From an uncultured Campylobacter sp. (lineage in GTDB: Bacteria; Campylobacterota; Campylobacteria; Campylobacterales; Campylobacteraceae), in the NCBI RefSeq assembly GCF_938018035.1, contig NZ_CALIJF010000425.1, forward strand, positions 1 through 8,176: a stretch of DNA of 8,176 nucleotides, in the 5' to 3' direction. The notes below the pieces were generated by a model, which did not search any database, was not told where the DNA came from, and was given only the letters and a program-made list of their open reading frames with translations. The position numbers were made by a program, and so were the translations under genes. Shown here piece after piece: positions 1-6,264 of the stretch (position 1 is the stretch's first letter; each line of letters begins with the position of its first letter).

Positions 1-325
1 TTGAGCTATGACGAAAATGCAAAATGCGTACGGTAATAATTATACTAAGTAATATGATCGCTACGCAAATCATCACCAAAATCGCAATTTCACGCGCAAA
101 ACTTGCAATCGGAGCGCCTTCTATAGAGGTACGAAAAAATGTTATCACAAATAGTCCGAAATGCTTTCCAAAAACAAAAAATAGCAACAAATCGAAGCAA
201 AGTGCAAAAATATAAATTAGTGCAATTATGCCCACAGCAATTTTAAAAGTTCTATTCGACAAAAATGCTGCAAAAATCAGCGAAATAGCAAAAAACAAAA
301 CCGAAAAAATTGTCGTAAATTCCAA
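1..325 (-). CDS. Integral membrane protein, N-terminal part, cut by window edge
   Basis: This frame is open for 108 codons on the minus strand and runs off the left edge. No ATG lies near its upstream end. A TTG at 325-323 is the likely start, because AAGG lies 7 bases upstream and an in-frame TAA lies just before that. The product is very hydrophobic, with membrane segments at about residues 4-22, 29-50 (possibly to 62) and 79-101. A short polar stretch (RTSIEGAP, about 65-72) separates the last two. The segments are rich in Phe, Ile and Leu, and the gene is AT-rich. I do not recognise the family. An N-terminal bundle with a Phe/Asp-rich second helix resembles the membrane half of sulfatase or LTA-synthase-type phosphotransferases, but the catalytic domain would lie outside the window, so that is only a guess. 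It points the same way as yedE but is separated from it by a hairpin terminator, so it is probably a separate transcript. Confidence 0.6.
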   Translation of the reverse strand, partial: MEFTTIFSVLFFAISLIFAAFLSNRTFKIAVGIIALIYIFALCFDLLLFFVFGKHFGLFVITFFRTSIEGAPIASFAREIAILVMICVAIILLSIIITVRILHFRHSS

Positions 326-437
326 AAAACAACCTTAAATTTAGCAAAATTTAATGCGTAGTCTAGCAAGAATGACTTTAAAATTTACTAACGCAGGCAC
401 AAAAATTACTTTTTAAAGTTATAGCGGCACAAAATTT

Positions 438-466
438 TATACGGCGATTTTAAATTTCACCGTATA
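438..466 (-). terminator. Hairpin terminator downstream of yedE
   Basis: Arms 438-447 and 457-466 (TATACGGCGA and TCACCGTATA on the plus strand) form ten pairs on the minus transcript, one of them a G-U wobble, around a 9-base loop. On the plus strand that wobble is a C-A mismatch, so the minus orientation is favoured. A short AAATTTT run follows on the minus strand. It sits about 85 bases after the yedE stop. The U-run is weak, so efficiency is uncertain. Confidence 0.5.
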
Positions 467-550
467 TAATTTTGCAATTAAAGCATGGGTTTGTCGTTAC
501 ACCAAGCGTATGACAGCGAATCGAGCCAAGTTCTGTAGCTAATGTCTGCG

Positions 551-1612
551 TTAACCGACGCGTCTTTGAAAAATCCCCACGTAAAGCGCGAAAACAAAAC
601 CGATCGCGACCGCGTAAGGAGCGAACTCGGTAATGCCTTTGGCCGAACTTGCGAGCAAGAAATTATGCGCGATCGCGGCGCCCGCCGCCATGCCGATGAC
701 GAAGATACCCGAGCTTAAATTTCCCGTGCCAGCCTGCACCAAATGCTTACCTGGGCAGCCCTCGCTGAGGCTGAAACAAAGTCCTGCGAGCACCATGCCT
801 AAGAAATTCCAAACGAAATCGTTATGTGCGATAGGCTGGCCTTCAAAGCCGAGTTTGTATTGTCCGAATGCGATATTTGCGATGCTTGCAAACACGATGA
901 CGCTTAGCACGCCCCAAAACATCGAGAAATCGCCGCGGAAAATTCTACCGAACGCGCCGACGCTGCAAAATTTACTTCTGTGCATCACTGCGCCCACGAT
1001 AATGCCCGCAGCCAGCGAGATGCCTACCGCAGCGTGTTGCGCGCCGGGACCTTTAGCGGAGATAAAAAGCGCGCCGCCCTCGCCCGTTTTGAGTCCGAAG
1101 ACCAAGGCTGCAAGCAGTGCAGCGCCCAGTAGCACGGGCAAAATTCCGATCGCGCCGCTAAGCCTTGCCTCTTTGCTCGCCTCATAGCCGCGCTTTTTAA
1201 GCAAAAACCCAATGAGTACGCCGCAGATCAGACCCGCTAACCCGGCTAGCGCGGTCAAATCGCCGCCGCCTAGGCGCAAAAACGCGCGCCACGGACATCC
1301 CAAAAACACAAGGCAGCCGATCATCGCGAAAACTCCTAGGAAAAATTTCGCAAACGGCGAGCTACCCGTAACCGGCGCAAACTCGCGCGTCCAAAGCACG
1401 CTTGCCAAAAAACCGCCGAACACGAGCCCTATGATCTCCGGGCGGATGTATTGCACCGCGCTAGCTCGGTGAAAGCCCAGCGCGCCGGTGGTATCGCGCA
1501 AAAAGCAAGCGACGCAAACGCCCATATTGCCCGGGTTTCCAAAATGCACCAGCGTCGCACCCAGCACGCCTAGCACGGCGCCTGCGATGATGTACCATTT
1601 AACGTTATTCAT
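551..1612 (-). CDS. yedE: YedE/FdhT family selenium-associated membrane transporter
   Basis: This is an inner-membrane protein of the YeeE/YedE (sulfur-compound transporter) superfamily, 353 residues, in the subfamily tied to selenium metabolism. The C. jejuni relative is known as FdhT and is needed for selenium-dependent formate dehydrogenase biogenesis. The two-repeat architecture is visible. The first half has a GVCVACF motif (Cys33, Cys36) and GCPWRAFLRLGGGD (Cys106). The second half has HRSKFCSVGAFGR (Cys216) and EGCPGKHLVQAGTGN (Cys286). Gly/Ala-rich helices fill the rest. These Cys-containing re-entrant motifs are where family members handle sulfur or selenium substrates. The start ATG (1612-1610) has AGGA about 8 bases upstream. 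The usual partner, a small TusA-like protein (YedF/FdhU), is absent from the 225 bases downstream, and the upstream neighbour is divergent. The protein could carry thiosulfate-like sulfur species instead, but the GCPWRAFLRL signature favours the selenium subfamily. Confidence 0.88.
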   Translation of the reverse strand: MNNVKWYIIAGAVLGVLGATLVHFGNPGNMGVCVACFLRDTTGALGFHRASAVQYIRPEIIGLVFGGFLASVLWTREFAPVTGSSPFAKFFLGVFAMIGCLVFLGCPWRAFLRLGGGDLTALAGLAGLICGVLIGFLLKKRGYEASKEARLSGAIGILPVLLGAALLAALVFGLKTGEGGALFISAKGPGAQHAAVGISLAAGIIVGAVMHRSKFCSVGAFGRIFRGDFSMFWGVLSVIVFASIANIAFGQYKLGFEGQPIAHNDFVWNFLGMVLAGLCFSLSEGCPGKHLVQAGTGNLSSGIFVIGMAAGAAIAHNFLLASSAKGITEFAPYAVAIGFVFALYVGIFQRRVG

Positions 1613-1633
1613 GAAAAGATCCTGAAATAATCT

Positions 1634-1663
1634 AGATCGACCGATCTCTTAGGCGTGATTTTA
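1634..1663 (-). promoter_or_regulatory. Candidate yedE promoter and leader palindrome
   Basis: On the minus strand a TAAAAT (1663-1658) preceded by T-rich sequence is a plausible -10 element for yedE. Just downstream, between it and the start codon, is the inverted repeat AGATCG-AC-CGATCT (1634-1647), with perfect 6-base arms. It would lie just after the transcription start and could be an operator or a small leader hairpin. No regulator is recognisable from the sequence, and the -10 choice is uncertain. Confidence 0.3.
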
Positions 1664-1789
1664 TCCTTTGCAAAATAAAAAGTAAATAAATTCAGATCTA
1701 AATTTGCGAAAAGCGAAAGATTTAAATCACGAGGGCAGCCGATAAATTTAGACGCAAGTAAATCGCGGATGTTTAAATTTAGACTCTTT

Positions 1790-1953
1790 GCTGCAACAAA
1801 AACGCCGAATTTATCTGCCTAAACACGGCGCAGGCAAGGTGCGGAAACAGCGCAGGAGTGGCCGCGCGGACAGGATACAAACAAGACGCAGTCAAAATGC
1901 GGAAATGGCTTAGACGGAGCACAATACTTGCCGCCAATAAAAACAAATTTCAA
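1790..1953. other. GC-rich repeat-bearing block in the divergent intergenic region
   Basis: The region 1613-2035 has no convincing gene. Its middle (about 1820-1925) is clearly richer in G and C than ordinary intergenic DNA here and carries short direct repeats: GCGCAGG at 1828-1834 and 1850-1856, and TGCGGAAA at 1840-1847 and 1898-1905. The minus strand is open from a TTG at 1953 to a TAG at 1819. That would give a 44-residue product with five internal cysteines in CAP, DCV, SCP, SCA and PCL contexts, plus a conspicuous PFPHFDC stretch. There is no ribosome site for it. The plus strand is also open at 1752-1913 and would encode a very basic peptide. I read this as a decayed coding remnant, a dispersed repeat or a small RNA rather than an expressed gene. 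Confidence 0.35.
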
Positions 1954-2015
1954 ATGGTTTTGAAATTAAATTTCAACCTTATTTAAGTATGCGGATATAT
2001 AATAATGTATTTCAA
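1946..2015. promoter_or_regulatory. Operator-like array of ATTTCAA/TTGAAAT heptamers
   Basis: Four copies of one heptamer lie just upstream of the receptor gene: ATTTCAA at 1947-1953, its complement TTGAAAT at 1960-1966, ATTTCAA at 1970-1976 and ATTTCAA at 2009-2015. Copies one and two form a perfect 9-base inverted repeat (AATTTCAAA, TGGT spacer, TTTGAAATT; 1946-1967). Copies two and three form a second palindrome, 7-3-7, at 1960-1976. Copies one and three start 23 bases apart, about two helical turns. The array covers the -20 to -60 region and the expected start site of the candidate promoter at 1998-2003, which suits a repressor. It does not match the classical Fur 7-1-7 core, so the regulator is unknown. 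Confidence 0.5.
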
Positions 2016-2029
2016 TTTTATTTTAAAGG
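1998..2029 (+). promoter_or_regulatory. Candidate promoter and ribosome site of the TonB receptor gene
   Basis: TATAAT at 1998-2003 is a perfect -10 hexamer in AT-rich sequence with no clear -35, the usual style of Campylobacter sigma-70 promoters. Transcription would start near 2010 and leave a leader of about 26 bases. AAGG at 2026-2029, six bases before the ATG at 2036, is the ribosome site and supports that start. Confidence 0.5.
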
Positions 2030-2035
2030 GCGGGT

Positions 2036-4126
2036 ATGAAAAAGCGAATTTTATTGGTGCCGCTTGCGATAGGCGCGATAGGCGGAGCAAATGCGGCCGA
2101 AAACAACGCCACAAAGTCGCAGGATCTGGGTCAAATCGTCGTGCAAGCGACGGTAAGCGCGGTCGATAACCTAAAATACGCGGGCTCGGCCGGAATTTTA
2201 ACCCCCAAGGATATGAAAGCCAAAACCAACGTGATCGATTCGATTATGCAGATACCGGGCGTTGACGGCAGCATGGATATGGGGCGTCAGATCGGCAGGC
2301 AGTTTCAGATCCGCGGATTCGGATATCAAAGCGACGAGCGCGTCATCATCAAGCAAGACGGCGTGCGCAGAAGCGCGGGGATGTACTCAAATATGATCTC
2401 ATCCTTCCGCACCGATAGCGACATCTTAAAGCGCGTCGAGGTCATAAAGGGCGCCTCGTCCGTGCTTCACGGCTCGGGTGCGATCGGCGGTATCGTAAAT
2501 ATGCAAACCAAAAGCGCGAGTGATTATCTAAGCGAGGGCAAAAGCGTAGGCTTGATGCTAGGACAGAGGCTCGAATCAAACAATATGCATAGCACGCGCG
2601 GCGCGGTCTATGGCAAGGGCGAGGAAATTCCGATCGACGTTTTACTCTACGGCAAGCGCGCAAGCTACGGCAATATCAAGCTCGCAGACGGCGGTACGCA
2701 CTACGGCGAGGGCTACGACAAGAGCTTTAATAACGAGCATATCGATACGGGATTTTTTAAGATCGGCACAAACTTGGACGATCACCGCATAAGCTTCAGC
2801 GCCTTTGATTACGACGAAAATTTACACACGATGTGGCAGACACTATGGCAAAATGATGCAGATCTCTTCGTAAGCGGAAATTTAAGCCAGAGAGATTACG
2901 TTTTTGATTGGAGCTTTACGCCGCAAAGCCCGCTAGTGGATATGTCTTTCAAGGCCTACAACAGCAGAGCCGAGTATAAACGCGGCTATACCAGCGGCGC
3001 AACTACCGGCAGCTACGCGAACAAAGACGATCGTAAGGGACTAGAGATCAAAAATATCTCGGAATTTGATACGGGCTTTTTAAATCATAGCTTTGCTTTC
3101 GGCGGCGATTACGAAAATAGGCAGGAGGATGCGATCTTTATCCGAAACGGCGTGCTATCGGATTTTGCCTCCTTTCCAAATGAATACAATAGCTACGGGC
3201 TTTTCGCGCAGGATTTGATCCGCTTGCACGATGATTTGGAGCTTACCTTAGGCGGTAGATACGATAGATTCGATCGCGACATCAAAGGCAGATCGGCTAA
3301 ATTTAAAGATTCGAGATTTTCTCCGCGCGCGGCGATTGCCTATACTCTCTTTGATAAATTTACTCTTTTAGCGGGATACAGCGAGAGTTTCCGCGCGCCT
3401 ACTCCGCATGAGACATCGCAAAAAGGGCCGATAAACCGAATGTATTATTACATCCCAAATCCCGATCTAAAGCCCGAGACCGTCAAAGAGTACGAGGTCG
3501 GATTTAGTTTTAAACAGGATGAAATTTTTACGGACGATCACTTCGATATGAAATTTATCTACTTTAACGGCAAGATCGAAGATATGATCGGCATAAAGGC
3601 GCTACCACATCTAGGCGTGCCGCCGGGCGGCTTTTCGCAGCAATACGGACAGTATCAGAATATCTATCAAGCCAAAAGGCATGGTTTTGAGCTTAGCTCA
3701 AACTACCAAACGCAGGACTTTGATTTCGGCGCGAGTTTCGAACGACTTAGAATTTACAACAAGCAAACGCACGAAAATATCAACAATCACGCCAAAAAGC
3801 TAAGCGTACACGCCTTTTACTCGCCTTTGCACGATCTAAATTTAGGCTTTGAGGTAAGCCGCTACTTCAAGCCTCACTCCAAGCCCGCTTCCTATTTTGT
3901 TCGCGGGACGGAGTATTTTTACTCAGATAAAGCCTTTACGATCGCGAATTTCAAAGGAAGCTACAAGATCAAAAACGGCGTTATTTCGGTGCTTGACGGT
4001 GCGGACGTGAGCTTTGGCGTAAATAATATTTTCGATCGCCACTACATCAACGCAAACCGCACGCGAGATACTTTGGCAGTCGGCGCGGGACGAAATTTCT
4101 ACGTCGATTTGGAAGTAAGATTTTAG
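2036..4126 (+). CDS. TonB-dependent outer-membrane receptor, probably haem-type
   Basis: This 696-residue gated porin would import an iron source across the outer membrane, powered by TonB-ExbB-ExbD. A signal peptide (residues 1-20) ends in ANA before AEN. The TonB box is near 33-39 (QIVVQAT). The plug (about 45-165) contains IRGFG (92-96), VEVIKGASS (134-142) and GSGAIGG (146-152). The barrel holds FRAP (452-455), NPDLKPE (475-481) and GVNNIFDRHY, and it ends in VRF with a terminal Phe, the barrel-assembly signal. The plug end (GSGAIGGIVNMQTKSASDYL) and the paired FRAP/NPDL boxes with His458 between them resemble haem and haemoglobin receptors. The conserved early plug histidine of that family is not obvious: the first His is 145, where relatives usually have Tyr. 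A siderophore ligand therefore remains possible. It is monocistronic, with its own promoter and terminator, and has no transporter genes beside it. Confidence 0.9.
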   Translation: MKKRILLVPLAIGAIGGANAAENNATKSQDLGQIVVQATVSAVDNLKYAGSAGILTPKDMKAKTNVIDSIMQIPGVDGSMDMGRQIGRQFQIRGFGYQSDERVIIKQDGVRRSAGMYSNMISSFRTDSDILKRVEVIKGASSVLHGSGAIGGIVNMQTKSASDYLSEGKSVGLMLGQRLESNNMHSTRGAVYGKGEEIPIDVLLYGKRASYGNIKLADGGTHYGEGYDKSFNNEHIDTGFFKIGTNLDDHRISFSAFDYDENLHTMWQTLWQNDADLFVSGNLSQRDYVFDWSFTPQSPLVDMSFKAYNSRAEYKRGYTSGATTGSYANKDDRKGLEIKNISEFDTGFLNHSFAFGGDYENRQEDAIFIRNGVLSDFASFPNEYNSYGLFAQDLIRLHDDLELTLGGRYDRFDRDIKGRSAKFKDSRFSPRAAIAYTLFDKFTLLAGYSESFRAPTPHETSQKGPINRMYYYIPNPDLKPETVKEYEVGFSFKQDEIFTDDHFDMKFIYFNGKIEDMIGIKALPHLGVPPGGFSQQYGQYQNIYQAKRHGFELSSNYQTQDFDFGASFERLRIYNKQTHENINNHAKKLSVHAFYSPLHDLNLGFEVSRYFKPHSKPASYFVRGTEYFYSDKAFTIANFKGSYKIKNGVISVLDGADVSFGVNNIFDRHYINANRTRDTLAVGAGRNFYVDLEVRF

Positions 4127-4139
4127 AGTAAGCTTATAC

Positions 4140-4184
4140 GGGCGAGGTGCTGGTTAAATTTTAAAACTTACCCAGCCTTCGCCC
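4140..4184 (+). terminator. Terminator of the TonB receptor gene
   Basis: GGGCGAGGTGCTGG (4140-4153) pairs with CCAGCCTTCGCCC (4172-4184). The stem has about 12 pairs with one bulge and one wobble, around an AT-rich loop, and TCTTTCGTTTT follows. It begins 14 bases after the stop codon of the receptor gene. This is the clearest intrinsic terminator in the window. Confidence 0.7.
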
Positions 4185-4224
4185 CTCTTTCGTTTTAAAT
4201 TTAGACCTCATCTTAAAATTTTAA

Positions 4225-4251
4225 CCTCATCGCGACCCTCTGGCGATGAGG
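4225..4251 (-). terminator. Strong hairpin, possible end of the trp operon transcript
   Basis: Perfect 9-base arms CCTCATCGC (4225-4233) and GCGATGAGG (4243-4251) enclose a 9-base loop. On the minus strand the hairpin is followed by TTAAAATTTT and lies about 113 bases after the stop of the last operon gene. On the plus strand no T-run follows, so a minus-strand role is preferred. Extra CCTCATC copies at 4206-4212 and 4360-4366 allow alternative pairings. Confidence 0.45.
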
Positions 4252-4364
4252 CTTAAATGTGGCATAAATTTCTAGAGCTATAAAATCCATAATTTTTAAA
4301 ATTTAACAAATTGCAAAAATTTTATAGGTCGCAAAGCCCGCAAGCTGCGAAATTCCACGCCTCA

Positions 4365-5507
4365 TCAATCGATAGCGTTGGAGCTTTTTAACACTACTAG
4401 ATGTTTTTTGCCCGCGAAGCTTAGCACTACGGCAGCATTATTTTCGTCGATCTCGCGCACCAGCTCTACTCGCACGTCGCTAGATCTTGCGGTATCCGAG
4501 CTAAGCAGCTCATTTTCTAAAATGCTTTTAAATGCCGAAACTTTGGGCTCTTTTGTATCCGATCTTTCTTTTGCTCCCTCGCGAAATTCCATCGTACCAC
4601 TCTCGGCAGAGCTTACTTTAAGCGGCGAAATTTTATCCGCTGCTCTTATATTCTCGGCGCTCTCATAGTTTTCGTCCGCCTCCGTAGCTTCCGAACGCTC
4701 GGCACGCGCAACTTCATCGTAAAATTTATCGTGTGCACTCTCTTCGCTCACGTTCTCGCCTCTTAAAAAATCTGCGCTATCTACGTTTTTTGAGTCGTTA
4801 GAATTTTTTAAATTTAAAGCGGAGCCCTCATCTTTTTTCGCGAACTCTTGCGCGTCAGAATAATTTGGGTTCTTTGATCCGCTCTGATTTTTAAAAGAGG
4901 AGTCGTTTAAAATTTCATCTATGCCCGCTTCGTCCACGTCGGCCTCCTCTATGCTAGCGTCGTCTTCAAAAACCCGCCATGTCTCGTCGATACTTTTTTG
5001 CGGCTTGTGCGATAAAAATTTTCGCACGCCTACGAAAGCCGCAGCCGCAAGCAGTAACGCTACGATTATCGGCATCACGGAAACCCCGCTGCTACCGCTT
5101 TGCGCCGTTTCATTCGCCTCGCTCTTTACGCTCATCTTACTCTGATCGAAAGCGGGATTTTTTACGCGCAAAACGAGTTTTAAATTTCCGTCTTGGGTAA
5201 GGGCATCGACCAAGAGACCCGCCCCTGTGGGGAAATTGATCTCGATATCCTTGCCCTTAGGCGCTATCGTAAAGCTTTTTAAGACCTTTTGGTTGGTGCG
5301 CATTTCGTTGAATTTCTCATCGCCGCCAAGCCCTTTTAAAATAAGGCTCATCGACTGCCCATCGACACGGCGCACGATGTCTGGCTTGTATGCGGAGTCG
5401 AACGCCAAGACGATATCCACGCTATCGTCGTGGTTGAAAAGATCGTATTGCATCAGATTGGCGCCGAGGCAAAAATTTGCGATTAAAATCAAAAATATCT
5501 TTTTCAT
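4365..5507 (-). CDS. FliO-like membrane protein with periplasmic domain and acidic linker
   Basis: 380 residues. A hydrophobic signal (1-16) lacks a proper lipobox at Cys13. A beta-rich periplasmic domain resembling AMIN domains follows (about 17-118). One membrane helix spans about 143-162 and ends in VRKF. A long acidic, Ser/Asn/Glu-rich linker (about 170-340) is likely disordered. The C-terminal module (344-380) has RVELVREIDENN, then AAVVLSF, then GKKHLVVLKSSN. This layout, with a helix ending in Arg followed by a small cytoplasmic beta module, matches FliO of Campylobacter and Helicobacter, whose FliO carries a large periplasmic domain. FliO helps assemble the flagellar type III export gate. 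The gene starts 10 bases after the trpA stop, with GGAA just upstream of its ATG, so it is co-transcribed with trpBA. I recall trpA lying near fliN in C. jejuni, which fits. The similarity is architectural and weak in sequence, so an unrelated envelope protein is possible. Confidence 0.6.
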   Translation of the reverse strand: MKKIFLILIANFCLGANLMQYDLFNHDDSVDIVLAFDSAYKPDIVRRVDGQSMSLILKGLGGDEKFNEMRTNQKVLKSFTIAPKGKDIEINFPTGAGLLVDALTQDGNLKLVLRVKNPAFDQSKMSVKSEANETAQSGSSGVSVMPIIVALLLAAAAFVGVRKFLSHKPQKSIDETWRVFEDDASIEEADVDEAGIDEILNDSSFKNQSGSKNPNYSDAQEFAKKDEGSALNLKNSNDSKNVDSADFLRGENVSEESAHDKFYDEVARAERSEATEADENYESAENIRAADKISPLKVSSAESGTMEFREGAKERSDTKEPKVSAFKSILENELLSSDTARSSDVRVELVREIDENNAAVVLSFAGKKHLVVLKSSNAID

Positions 5508-5517
5508 GCTCTTTCCG

Positions 5518-6264
5518 TTAGTTAAAAAGTTCGGCGATCTTGTCTTGCAGCTCTCGCCCGCCGTAATTTGCGCATAAATTTACGATCGCAGTGCCGATGA
5601 TAGCGCCGTCTGCGTATTCTTTCGTGGCGCGAACGTCGCTAGAATTGCGAATACCAAAGCCGATCGCTACGGGCAGATCGCTCATTTTTTTAAGATCTGC
5701 GACCATATTTTTAAGGCGCGAGATCGGAGTTTGCTTGCTTCCGGTCACGCCGATAGCGCCCACGCCGTAGATGAAGCCTCGTGCGCGGCTCAAAACTCGC
5801 GCGGCGCGATGCTCGCTCGTAACGCTGATAAGCGGGATGAGCGCGATATCAAATTCCTCGCAAAGCGCGAAAATTTCTTCATTTTCCTCATACGGCAGAT
5901 CGGGGATTATTAGTCCGCTGATGCCGTAGCGCGCCGCCTCGGATACAAACTCGCGCGCGCCGTAGGCAAAGATCACGTTGTAATAGACCAAAAACACGAG
6001 CGGCTTGCGCGTCTGCACCCCTTTTAAAATTTCAAATACCTTCTCCGCGTTTACGCCGTTTTGCACCGCGGAAAAGCTCGCCTTAAAAATTTCGGGGCCG
6101 TCTGCGAGCGGATCGGAATAAGGAATGCCGATCTCAAGCAGATCGATCACGCTTTCGTCTAAATTTGACAAGAACTCCTTCGTGTGCGCGGGGCTCGGGT
6201 AGCCCGCCACGATGTAGCCGATGTTTGCCTTTTTGCCGGCGAAGGCCGCCTTGATCTTATCCAT
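5518..6264 (-). CDS. trpA: Tryptophan synthase alpha chain
   Basis: This 248-residue TIM-barrel enzyme cleaves indole-3-glycerol phosphate to indole and glyceraldehyde 3-phosphate, and the indole is channelled to the beta chain. The signature LLEIGIPYSDPLADGP carries the two catalytic acids, Glu44 and Asp55, with the same 11-residue spacing as Glu49 and Asp60 of the Salmonella enzyme. Phosphate-binding loops are present near IGFGIRNSSDV and GAIIGTAIV, and YGVGAIGVTGSK is the usual loop-6 region. The length is slightly short for the family (about 260) but complete. The ATG (6264-6262) has AAGGAA six bases upstream, inside the trpB end. The first 8 bases (ATGGATAA) overlap the trpB stop, which implies translational coupling and suits a 1:1 complex. 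Confidence 0.97.
   Translation of the reverse strand: MDKIKAAFAGKKANIGYIVAGYPSPAHTKEFLSNLDESVIDLLEIGIPYSDPLADGPEIFKASFSAVQNGVNAEKVFEILKGVQTRKPLVFLVYYNVIFAYGAREFVSEAARYGISGLIIPDLPYEENEEIFALCEEFDIALIPLISVTSEHRAARVLSRARGFIYGVGAIGVTGSKQTPISRLKNMVADLKKMSDLPVAIGFGIRNSSDVRATKEYADGAIIGTAIVNLCANYGGRELQDKIAELFN

Noticed and set aside
478..550. A +1 frame continuing past the yedE stop for 23 codons to a TAA, reading like a plausible protein tail with two Trp and one Cys
   Set aside because: The same frame inside yedE is Ser/Arg-rich nonsense, and YedE ends where its family normally ends. I see no sign of a frameshift.
633..1187. Long open plus-strand frame opposite yedE, with others at 1212-1472, 4378-4668, 5227-5577 and 6184-6589
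   Set aside because: These are antisense or shifted shadows of genes with clear protein families. They have no ribosome sites and biased, low-complexity composition.
1752..1913. Open plus-strand frame encoding a very basic peptide
   Set aside because: No credible start codon or ribosome site. The composition follows from the GC-rich repeats.
1946..1976. Classical Fur box upstream of the receptor
   Set aside because: The spacing and core (TTGAAAT-TAA-ATTTCAA) do not match the 7-1-7 TGATAAT-type pattern. Fur control remains possible but is not shown.
1897..1986. 29-codon ATG frame upstream of the receptor gene (MRKWLRRS...)
   Set aside because: It has no ribosome site, runs through the operator-like array, and is short enough to be chance.
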